From assembly GCA_964555935.1 (NCBI GenBank), contig CAZKUN010000024.1, forward strand, positions 1-57,199: a stretch of DNA of 57,199 nucleotides, read 5' to 3'. The stretch is from CAZKUN01 sp964555935 (GTDB lineage Bacteria > Armatimonadota > Zipacnadia > Zipacnadales > VGFC01). Positions 42,576-49,699 of the stretch are shown one piece after another. The notes beneath the pieces are model-generated. The model saw nothing but the letters and a program-made list of their open reading frames with translations. It did not search any database and was not told the origin of the DNA. A program made the translations under genes and the position numbers. Position 1 is the first letter of the stretch. Every line of letters begins with the position of its first letter.

Positions 42576-44537
42576 ATGGCAATCGTCGCGTTCAGCGCGT
42601 GCCTGGTGCTGGTCGCAACAGTGGGTTGCTCCGCCGATCACAATGTGGCCGTTGCTAACGACAAGGGCGCCGTCTCGGCCATCCAGAACCAGGGCGACTA
42701 CGTCTCGATCCGAGTCAACGCGCGCATCCCCGAGCGCGGCTGGGGCAACATCGTCAGCCTCCACGATGCCAAGAATGTGAAGTTCACCCGCGGAGAGGGC
42801 ACGCAGAACTGGACCGGCCGGATCGAAGTTCAGCCCGGCAAGACTGTGACCTACGAGCAGACCATCTCAGAGGTCGACGGCGGTCTCGTCTTCGACGTCA
42901 GCCTCACCGCCGAGGCCGACGCTGACACGGAGGGCATTTTCTTTTGGATCGACGCGCCGATTGAGTTGCTGAAGGGTGGCACGGCGGCGCTGACGGACGG
43001 TGAGAGCGCGCCGATGCCGATGGAGAGGCCAGAGCAGCGTCACTTCATCTCCGGACAGGCCCCGGGTCTCACCCTTACGTCCGCCGACGAAGCTACCGAG
43101 ATTGCCATGACGTTCGACCGCGCAGTGCCGGTGATCGTCCAGGACACGCGAGAGTGGAACGGCTCGGACTACTCGGCTTTCATGCGGATCGCCGACTCCG
43201 TGGAGGCTGGCGAGACGACTACCTTCCGCGTGGCGATGCAGGTCCGTACGGAGCAAGACGACACGCCCGCGAACCTCGCGGTCGACGCGAGCGACGTGGG
43301 TTACAAGCTGCATGGATTCGGCGGCAATTACTGCTTCAACATCGAGTCGCCCATCAGCCAGTACACGCTGGCAAACCTCAGGCAGGGCTGGGCCCGGACC
43401 GAGGTGACCGCGTACGAGTGGGAGCCCGAGAACGATAACGACGATCCGAACGACACGAACTGGGATTACCTGAGGGCCCAGGACAAGCCGGACTCCAACC
43501 TCCGGCGGGAATTCCTGATCGCCAAACAGATCCAGGACAAAGGCATCCCATACTGCGCCAGCGTCTGGGGCATGCCGGGGTGGATGTACTCGGAACCCAT
43601 CGACCGGCCGCGCGGCAGTCGGAGAAAGATCGCCGACGATAAGTGGGACGAGTTGCTGGAATGCTTGGGCAGCTACTTCGTCCACGCTCGCGATGAGCAC
43701 GGCGTCGAGCCGGACCTGTTCAGCTTCAACGAGGCGAACATCGGCGTGGATGTGTGGCTGACGGCAGAGGAGCACCGCGACGCGATCAAGAGGATCGGCG
43801 CGCATTTTGAGAAACTCGGGCTGAAGACGAAGATGCTCCTCGCCGACGCCACCGGCCCGCGCGGCACGCATGTCTACGCCGAGCCGGCGGCCAACGACCC
43901 GGAGGCGCTGAAGTACTGCGCGGCGATCGGCTTCCACTCATGGGGCGGCGCGAGTCCCGAGGAGTACGCGGCCTGGGGCGACCTCGCCGAGCGCCTCGGA
44001 CTGCCGCTGCTGGTTGCGGAACTGGGCGTCGATGCGGGCGCCTGGCGGACGAACGCTTTCGACACGTATCTTTACGCGCTCCGCGAGGTCGAGATGTACC
44101 AGGAGCTCTTGCTCTACGCCCGGCCGCAAGGCACGCAACAGTGGGAGTTCACCGCCGATTACGGCATCTGCGATGTCGAGAAGGACGCGGACGGCAACGA
44201 GACGGTCGTGCCCACGGTGCGCTACCACTTCGTCGAGCACTTCTGCAACCTCACGCCCTTGATGGCCGACGCTCTCGCAACCACGTCGGACCACGAGAAG
44301 GTTCTCATCACCGCGTTCTCGGGCGACGGTATCGACACTATCCACATCGCCAACATGGGCGCCGCGCGAAAGGCGACCGTCACCGGCATCCCCGAGAGCA
44401 TCACGCAGCTCCGCGCCATCCGGACGAGCGAGACGGAGGGCTTCGTCGAACTGGATCCCGTGCAAGTGAAGAGGGGGAAGGCTGAACTCGACCTCGGCGG
44501 CCTGGGACTGACGACGTTGACGACGATGGATGAGTAG
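42576..44537 (+). CDS. GH30-like glycosidase lipoprotein
   Basis: The protein has 653 residues. A lipoprotein signal ends at Cys18 (VATVGC). Residues about 25-235 form a beta-sandwich. The barrel opens with YKLHGFGGNYCFNIE, typical of GH30-like enzymes (GxGG). The acid/base is Glu386 in FSFNEANIG and the nucleophile Glu482 in LLVAELGVDAG. A C-terminal beta domain completes the fold. The family acts on xylan or glucan-type polymers; the exact substrate is unknown. AAGGAGA precedes the ATG by 7 bases. The TAG stop begins the third 80-bp palindromic element. Confidence 0.83.
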   Translation: MAIVAFSACLVLVATVGCSADHNVAVANDKGAVSAIQNQGDYVSIRVNARIPERGWGNIVSLHDAKNVKFTRGEGTQNWTGRIEVQPGKTVTYEQTISEVDGGLVFDVSLTAEADADTEGIFFWIDAPIELLKGGTAALTDGESAPMPMERPEQRHFISGQAPGLTLTSADEATEIAMTFDRAVPVIVQDTREWNGSDYSAFMRIADSVEAGETTTFRVAMQVRTEQDDTPANLAVDASDVGYKLHGFGGNYCFNIESPISQYTLANLRQGWARTEVTAYEWEPENDNDDPNDTNWDYLRAQDKPDSNLRREFLIAKQIQDKGIPYCASVWGMPGWMYSEPIDRPRGSRRKIADDKWDELLECLGSYFVHARDEHGVEPDLFSFNEANIGVDVWLTAEEHRDAIKRIGAHFEKLGLKTKMLLADATGPRGTHVYAEPAANDPEALKYCAAIGFHSWGGASPEEYAAWGDLAERLGLPLLVAELGVDAGAWRTNAFDTYLYALREVEMYQELLLYARPQGTQQWEFTADYGICDVEKDADGNETVVPTVRYHFVEHFCNLTPLMADALATTSDHEKVLITAFSGDGIDTIHIANMGAARKATVTGIPESITQLRAIRTSETEGFVELDPVQVKRGKAELDLGGLGLTTLTTMDE

Positions 44538-44614
44538 AAGCGGTTTCGAAGCCCCAACGGCTTGGCCTGTCGGATCTGGAGATCCGACCTACGAGGGTTT
44601 TGAAACCACTTACA
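44535..44614. repeat. 80-bp palindromic element, copy 3 (begins with the TAG stop of the GH30-like gene)
   Basis: The core GTCGGATCT-GG-AGATCCGAC (44569-44588) plus CTACG is identical to the other two copies and lies at the same 34-bp offset. Outer arms AAGCGGTTTCGAAGCCC and, reverse-complemented, AAGTGGTTTCAAAACCC pair at 14 of 17 positions. The right end (TTACA) has diverged from CTA. The left end is again the upstream stop codon. Confidence 0.9.
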
Positions 44615-44672
44615 GAACCCGTCGAACGCAACCCACCGTCGGGCCGACCGTAATGCATGGTGGTGATCCCCT

Positions 44673-45719
44673 ATGTGGAAGCGCCTGACGCTCCAACCCA
44701 TCTTCGCCGGGTGTCCGAACCGGTGCCGGCACTGCTGCGACGCGGCCGGGCCGCCGTTCGGCGCGTTCATGAGTGCCGATGACATCCGCTGGCTGGCGGA
44801 CGGCTTCCGCGAGGCATCGGCGAAGGCCATGGGCGAGGCGCTCGACATCCTCGTCTGGGAAGATGGGTACGAGTCCACCGCGCATCCCGAGTTCGTCGAG
44901 ATGCTCCGCTGCATCCGCACCTTCGATTACGAGCCCGGCGAATCGCTCAGCTCGAACGGCTACGGTATCGCGCGTCTGGATGACTGGCGCGGGGCGCTGA
45001 TGGAGCTGCGCGAGATGGGCTTCACGGGCCTCGCCAGCGCCATACACGGGGTCGGCGATCAACACGACCGGTTCGTGCGGCGACGGGGAGCCTACCACGA
45101 CCTCGAGGTCTCAGCGCGGCGCTTCCTCGATGCCGGCATGAACGTGTTCTTTGAGATCCACCTGAACCGCGGGAACGTCGGCGAGTTTGCTGCCATCATC
45201 GAGGCGCTACAGGAACTGACGGACGGGCGCGCGCGGCTGACCTCAGGCATCGACGCGTATTACATGAACGACACGTTGCGCGAGTTGGAGTCTGTCCGGC
45301 TCCGCGCGCGCGAGACCGATACATCAGACGAGGTCTGGGAGCTGGCGCCTGACAGGGGGCACGACACGGAGGCGGCATTGACGGAGCGGCTATCGGAGGA
45401 GGCTACTGTCCAGGCCCTTGACACCTACTCGCCGACGGGTCGGGGGCCTGAGGCCCGGCGGCTGGGCACGCTGATCGTGGAGCCCTCGTTCGACGTCATC
45501 GAGGTGTTCACCGCGCGCCCCGCCGCGGCTCATGGCAACGTCAAGGAGGACGGCTTCGATGCGGTGTTTGGCAGCGTATTGGCGCTAGAACTCCCGCCCA
45601 TGCCCGAGCCGGGCGAGTTGGCCGAACGCTACGGCGACACGTCCTCAGACCTGCTCTACCCGGGCGCCGACAGCGTGCACATGAAGCTGGCCAGCCGGTA
45701 TTGGTCTGAGGTCGGTTGA
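44673..45719 (+). CDS. Radical SAM enzyme
   Basis: The protein has 348 residues. The radical SAM cluster motif is C14-P-N-R-C18-R-H-C21 (FAGCPNRCRHCCDAAGPPFG). Downstream the barrel continues with SLSSNGYGIARLDDW and GLASAIHGVGDQHD. There is no clear SPASM or B12-binding extension; residues about 210-330 are diverged. Product unknown. It stands alone 58 bp after the palindromic element and ends three bases from the stop of the convergent CBM9-like gene. Confidence 0.86.
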   Translation: MWKRLTLQPIFAGCPNRCRHCCDAAGPPFGAFMSADDIRWLADGFREASAKAMGEALDILVWEDGYESTAHPEFVEMLRCIRTFDYEPGESLSSNGYGIARLDDWRGALMELREMGFTGLASAIHGVGDQHDRFVRRRGAYHDLEVSARRFLDAGMNVFFEIHLNRGNVGEFAAIIEALQELTDGRARLTSGIDAYYMNDTLRELESVRLRARETDTSDEVWELAPDRGHDTEAALTERLSEEATVQALDTYSPTGRGPEARRLGTLIVEPSFDVIEVFTARPAAAHGNVKEDGFDAVFGSVLALELPPMPEPGELAERYGDTSSDLLYPGADSVHMKLASRYWSEVG

Positions 45720-45722
45720 GGC

Positions 45723-46466
45723 TTACTCCCCCACCCTCTCGCCGCTGAACTGAAGCACGCCGAAGCCCGCCGGACGGTGCGGGTCGGGCACGGTTCTGCC
45801 AGAGGGATTCCACTCGCTGAGGATGCGCCTGTCCTTGCCATCCCAACGGTTCATCTGCATCCGCCACTGCTGACCGTCAACCGGGGGACCGGTGTAGAGT
45901 CCTCTGAAGTTCTTGTACGGGATCTTGACCTCGAGCGTCCACTTCCGGTCGCGGTCGTCGCGATCGTTCAGCGTCCCGATCCACGTTGCGCCAACCTGGG
46001 CGCCCTTCATGTCGAAGTCGTAGAGATTGCACGTCGGCCAGGCATAGAAATAGTCGAATAGCACCCCTCGGCAGTTCATCTCCAGCCCGTAATAGAACAG
46101 ACTCTTGTCGGGCGCGGGGTTGATGAAGACCTCGACACAATCGTCCTCATACGTGGGGTCGTCGCGGTCCTCGTGCTTGGCGGTGAGGTCCTTGTCGCGA
46201 CAAGTGTAGGCGACGTATAGCGCCTCATCATCCCAGCAGAGCTGAGCCGTGGTGCGATGCTTGTCGCCCGGCTGATCGGGCCATGGGAAAACGAAACGCT
46301 CGGTCGGCTCGGCCTTCGACCACGTCTCCTCATCGAGCTTCCCGTCGATCTTGATCTTCCCGGCTGCTCTCTGGCAGACGTAGGTCGGCGCGCCCTCATC
46401 CATCGGCCCGAGACTGTCCGCCGAACATGAGGCGGCGATGGTCAGTGCCAGCAGGTAGGTTGTCAT
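45723..46466 (-). CDS. Exported CBM9/DOMON-like carbohydrate-binding protein
   Basis: The protein has 247 residues with a short export signal (MTTYLLALTIAASC), possibly a lipoprotein at Cys14. The rest is one CBM9-like beta-sandwich: IKIDGKLDEETWSKAEP, then LCWDDEALYVAYTCRDKD, YEDDCVEVFINP and a C-terminal EVKIPYKNF. The motif order is the CBM9 signature seen in sugar-binding and uncharacterised exported proteins. No catalytic domain is attached. It may bind glycans at the surface. A composite palindromic repeat separates it from the oxidoreductase operon. Confidence 0.82.
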   Translation of the reverse strand: MTTYLLALTIAASCSADSLGPMDEGAPTYVCQRAAGKIKIDGKLDEETWSKAEPTERFVFPWPDQPGDKHRTTAQLCWDDEALYVAYTCRDKDLTAKHEDRDDPTYEDDCVEVFINPAPDKSLFYYGLEMNCRGVLFDYFYAWPTCNLYDFDMKGAQVGATWIGTLNDRDDRDRKWTLEVKIPYKNFRGLYTGPPVDGQQWRMQMNRWDGKDRRILSEWNPSGRTVPDPHRPAGFGVLQFSGERVGE

Positions 46467-46500
46467 TGGTGTTCACCTCTTGGGTTCTCTGATGAACGGC

Positions 46501-46596
46501 GTCGAAGCTAGAGCTTCGACCTACGCGACGGCAACAGGGGACAGTCCTGGAAACTCGAACGACGAGTTTCCCTGGCAGACAACGCTTGGACAGTCC
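46501..46596. repeat. Composite palindromic element, second copy of the 35 kb type
   Basis: Hairpin 1: GTCGAAGC (46501-46508) and GCTTCGAC (46513-46520) around TAGA, followed by CTACG. Linker: GCGACGGCAACAGGGGACAG. Palindrome 2: GGAAACTCG (46549-46557) and CGAGTTTCC (46563-46571) around AACGA. A direct repeat GGACAGTCC occurs at 46539-46547 and 46588-46596. Order, linker and core match the element at 35091-35179, and hairpin 1 also resembles the core of the 80-bp family. Confidence 0.8.
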
Positions 46597-46632
46597 CTGA
46601 CGGCGCGCAACCTACGGGATCTGCTACTACGG

Positions 46633-48390
46633 TTAGAGCGCTTCATTCGCCAATCGCGCGAACTCAGCGACGGCCTCGCGGATGTCGGATTCCTGAATAG
46701 TCTCCCCGAGCGCGGGCGTCTCGAAGATGCGCTTCGGAAGCGTGTAGTCCTCAAAGCTGAAGCCCTCGCGCATCTTGAACCGGTGCTTTGCGGCGAGGGT
46801 CTCCGTTCCGAGCCTGGTGAGATCGTCATCGGTCAACTCAACGCCCGCGCAGGCGAGCGCCTTCAGCACCACGTCTCCCTTGTACACGCCGCGCGCGAAG
46901 AAGCAGACCACGAGGCTCGACAGGATCTGCCGCCAGCGCTCTTCACTGATGAGCTTCTGGGCCATGATGCCCGGCGTGCGTTCCTCGGGCTTGGCTTTCT
47001 GGTCGAAGCTGTAGCCGGCCGAATCGAGGTGGCTGTGGCGGGCGCCGGTGATGTTGTTAACATACGTCGCGGGACCCGTGTGGTAGCCGGCCATCTCGGT
47101 CTTGTTGAACGCGAACATGAACTCCTCGCCACCATACTTCGCCGCCGCATCAGCCGAACCGAGCGCGAGGGTCTGGTAGAACTCGTTCCGTTGCTCGCAG
47201 ATCATCCCGATTGCCTCAATGTAGGTATCGCAGTCACCCCACGCGAGCTTCAAGCCCATCGTGTCGTCGGTGCTGATGAGCCCCTTCTCCAGCGCTTCGG
47301 TCGCCCATGCAAGGACGCAGCCGGCGGTCATCGCGTCGAGGCCACAGTCCTCAATTGCCGCCGTCACGCGCAGATAGCCCGGCGTGTCCGCCACGCCAAG
47401 CATCGTGCCGAGCGAGTAGAGCAGCTCGTAGTCGTACGAGATCATCGAGGTCTTGTAGAAGTAAGGCTCATCGACATACGGCTGGCGGTGCGCCGCGATG
47501 TGGATGCACGCCACCGGACAGTGCCCACAAGCCAGCCGGCGCCCGAGGTAATTCTCCGCGAGGTGCTCGCCAAACAGCGCCTCCGCGCCCTCGTAGCGAG
47601 TGGTCTGCAGGTTTTTCGCGGGCAGGCCGCCCATCTCGTGGAGATGGCTGACGTTGATCGCCGTCCCGATGTCATGGTACTTCTTCATGAGGTCGGAGTT
47701 GGCGGCGGCGTTGTGAATCTCGTCGTAGACCTCTCTGTACTGCTTCGGGTCGGCAACATCGACGGTTCTCCGCCCGGGAACGTGGATCGCCTTCAGGCCC
47801 TTGCTGCCAAACACGGCGCCGAGCCCCATGCGGCCGAAGTGGCGATAGGTCTCGGTGGTGACGGAGGCGTATCGGACCAGGCGCTCGCCGGCGCGGCCGA
47901 TGCGCATGATCGTCCGCAAGCCCGCGCCCGTTTCCTTGCCCCGAACGATGTTCGCCGATGTGGATGCGCGCGTCATGCCCCAGATCGCCGAGGCATCGCG
48001 GAACTCCACCTTGGGCCCATCGATCACCAAGTAGACGGGCAGCTCGCTCTTGCCGCGAATGACGATCGCGCCATAGCCCGCGTGACGGATGGCGATGGCG
48101 CTACGCCCGCCGGCGTGGCTTTCGCCAAGGTCGCCTGTCAGCGGCGACTTGAACATGGCCACCGTCTTGGATGCCAGCGGGAAGAGACACGTCAGCGGCC
48201 CAACGGCGAGCACGATCGCGTTCTCGGGGCCCAAGGGATCCGCGCCCTCGGGGACTTCTTCGGTCAGCAATCGGATCGCCGCGTGGGCGCCGCCGAGACC
48301 GGGGTCGAAGATGTCTGGCCGGTCCGCGATTTCGTAGCTTTTCTTCGTGAGGTCGATGATGAGGACTTTGGCGAGCAGTTCAGCCGACAT
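46633..48390 (-). CDS. Aldehyde:ferredoxin oxidoreductase-family tungsten/molybdenum enzyme
   Basis: The enzyme has 585 residues. Iron-sulfur ligands are the C-x2-C-x3-C of LACGHCPVAC and a distal Cys (SLVVCFFARG). The N-terminal part (SAELLAKVLIIDLTKKSYEI, GPLTG-type and ESHAGGRSAIAIRHAGYGAI) matches the pterin-cofactor-binding AOR domain. It oxidises aldehydes or reduces acids with ferredoxin. I chose the ATG at 48390, 11 bp inside the polyferredoxin gene that precedes it on this strand, so the two are coupled. Members differ in substrate, which is not readable here. Confidence 0.93.
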   Translation of the reverse strand: MSAELLAKVLIIDLTKKSYEIADRPDIFDPGLGGAHAAIRLLTEEVPEGADPLGPENAIVLAVGPLTCLFPLASKTVAMFKSPLTGDLGESHAGGRSAIAIRHAGYGAIVIRGKSELPVYLVIDGPKVEFRDASAIWGMTRASTSANIVRGKETGAGLRTIMRIGRAGERLVRYASVTTETYRHFGRMGLGAVFGSKGLKAIHVPGRRTVDVADPKQYREVYDEIHNAAANSDLMKKYHDIGTAINVSHLHEMGGLPAKNLQTTRYEGAEALFGEHLAENYLGRRLACGHCPVACIHIAAHRQPYVDEPYFYKTSMISYDYELLYSLGTMLGVADTPGYLRVTAAIEDCGLDAMTAGCVLAWATEALEKGLISTDDTMGLKLAWGDCDTYIEAIGMICEQRNEFYQTLALGSADAAAKYGGEEFMFAFNKTEMAGYHTGPATYVNNITGARHSHLDSAGYSFDQKAKPEERTPGIMAQKLISEERWRQILSSLVVCFFARGVYKGDVVLKALACAGVELTDDDLTRLGTETLAAKHRFKMREGFSFEDYTLPKRIFETPALGETIQESDIREAVAEFARLANEAL

Positions 48391-48814
48391 TAGGCACCCC
48401 CTCACCCACCGGATGCTCTTCCAACGCGAGCACGCCGTGCGGGCAGTACTCGGCGCACGTGCCGCAGTGAATGCAGATCAACGGCTTGCCGGCGTCCTCG
48501 TCCCAGTAGATGGCGCCGAGCGTGCAGGCCTTCTGGCAGTTGCCACAGCCGATGCAGATCGACTGGTTCAGCAGCACGCCTCCACCTTTGCGGAGCTTCA
48601 ACGCGTCAACGGGGCAGACGCGGGCACACGGCGGGTCCTCGCATCCACGACAGACCACGACGATGAACCCGTGCTTCATCCCGCCCACCGAACGGATGCC
48701 GATCCGCGTCCGGCCGACGCCGCCCGCGCCCTGCCATCGCGCGCAGGCGAACATGCAGACCTGACAGCCCACGCAGCGTTCCGCGTCCACAACGGCCAGT
48801 CGTTTCGCCACCAT
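48380..48814 (-). CDS. Polyferredoxin, electron partner of the AOR-family enzyme
   Basis: The 144-residue protein carries four [4Fe-4S] motifs: CVGCQVCMFAC, CRGCEDPPCARVCP, CIGCGNCQKAC and CIHCGTCAEYCP. This is the 4Fe-4S dicluster plan (two ferredoxin-like pairs, as in HycB/DmsB-type electron-transfer subunits). It precedes and overlaps the AOR-family gene by 11 bp, so it is very probably its redox partner. It has no signal peptide and is cytoplasmic. It is divergent from nth. Confidence 0.92.
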   Translation of the reverse strand: MVAKRLAVVDAERCVGCQVCMFACARWQGAGGVGRTRIGIRSVGGMKHGFIVVVCRGCEDPPCARVCPVDALKLRKGGGVLLNQSICIGCGNCQKACTLGAIYWDEDAGKPLICIHCGTCAEYCPHGVLALEEHPVGEGVPNVG

Positions 48815-49018
48815 GACCCTCCCGGGTTCGACGTCAGCTAGCCAAGTATGAACTTCGTCGGGGCGAGGGGGCTTTCCTCTCGCGCGGCGCCCATGCGAGG
48901 CAGGCCTCTTCCCCCTCTCTGGTGAATCCCACTGGTGCCGGTGAAGCCGACTTGGGCCCGCCGGCGTTTGGTATGATAGGGTCCATTGCCGCTCACATCG
49001 CCGCCGAGGTCACAGCCC

Positions 49019-49672
49019 ATGCCCGTCGAGCGCAAAGCAGACAAGCAAGCGCGCGCGTTGGAAATCCTGAGACGCCTGGAAGAGACCTATCCGGACGCCG
49101 ACTGCGCGCTGAACTGGAAGAATCCATTCCAGCTCCTGGTCGCGACTATCCTCTCGGCGCAGTGCAGCGACGAGCAGGTCAACAAGGTTACGCCCGAACT
49201 ATTCAAGCGCTACCCCAACCCGGCGGCGCTGGCTTCGGCAACTCAGGAGGAGGTCGAGGAGCGCATTCGCAAGCTGGGGCTCTTCCGCAACAAGGCCAAG
49301 AGCCTCCGAGGGATGTCGGCGCAGCTCTGCGAGGAGTTCGATGCCGATGTGCCAAAGGACATGGACTCGCTCACCAGCCTTCCCGGCGTCGCCAGGAAGA
49401 CGGCCAACTGCGTTCTCGGCACTGCCTACAACATCCCCTCGGGCGTCGTCGTCGACACGCACGTACAGCGGCTGTCGATACGTATGGGCCTGTGCAAACG
49501 TACCGAGAAATACGCCGAGAAGGTGGAGAAGGCGCTCATGCCGCTCTTCCCGCAAGATGAGTGGGTGTTCCTGAGCCACGCCATCATCCTGCACGGTCGG
49601 CAGATTTGCAGCGCCCGCAAGCCGCTCTGTGAGGAGTGCCCGCTGGACGACGTCTGCCCGAAGAGGATATAG
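49019..49672 (+). CDS. nth: Endonuclease III
   Basis: The protein has 217 residues, the usual length. The helix-hairpin-helix LPGVARKTANCV carries the catalytic Lys127. Asp146 of VVVDTHVQRL is the second catalytic residue. The iron-sulfur cluster is C197-x6-C204-x2-C207-x5-C213, complete. It removes oxidised pyrimidines from DNA. I chose the ATG at 49019 over a TTG at 48986. A TATGAT at 48972 is a possible -10 box. Confidence 0.96.
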   Translation: MPVERKADKQARALEILRRLEETYPDADCALNWKNPFQLLVATILSAQCSDEQVNKVTPELFKRYPNPAALASATQEEVEERIRKLGLFRNKAKSLRGMSAQLCEEFDADVPKDMDSLTSLPGVARKTANCVLGTAYNIPSGVVVDTHVQRLSIRMGLCKRTEKYAEKVEKALMPLFPQDEWVFLSHAIILHGRQICSARKPLCEECPLDDVCPKRI

Positions 49673-49699
49673 AAGCACGGTTACTGAGGAGACCACTTG

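Noticed and set aside
12388..44614. The three 80-bp repeats as a CRISPR or other array
   Set aside because: Copies are tens of kilobases apart with unrelated surroundings; no spacer-repeat array exists anywhere in the window.
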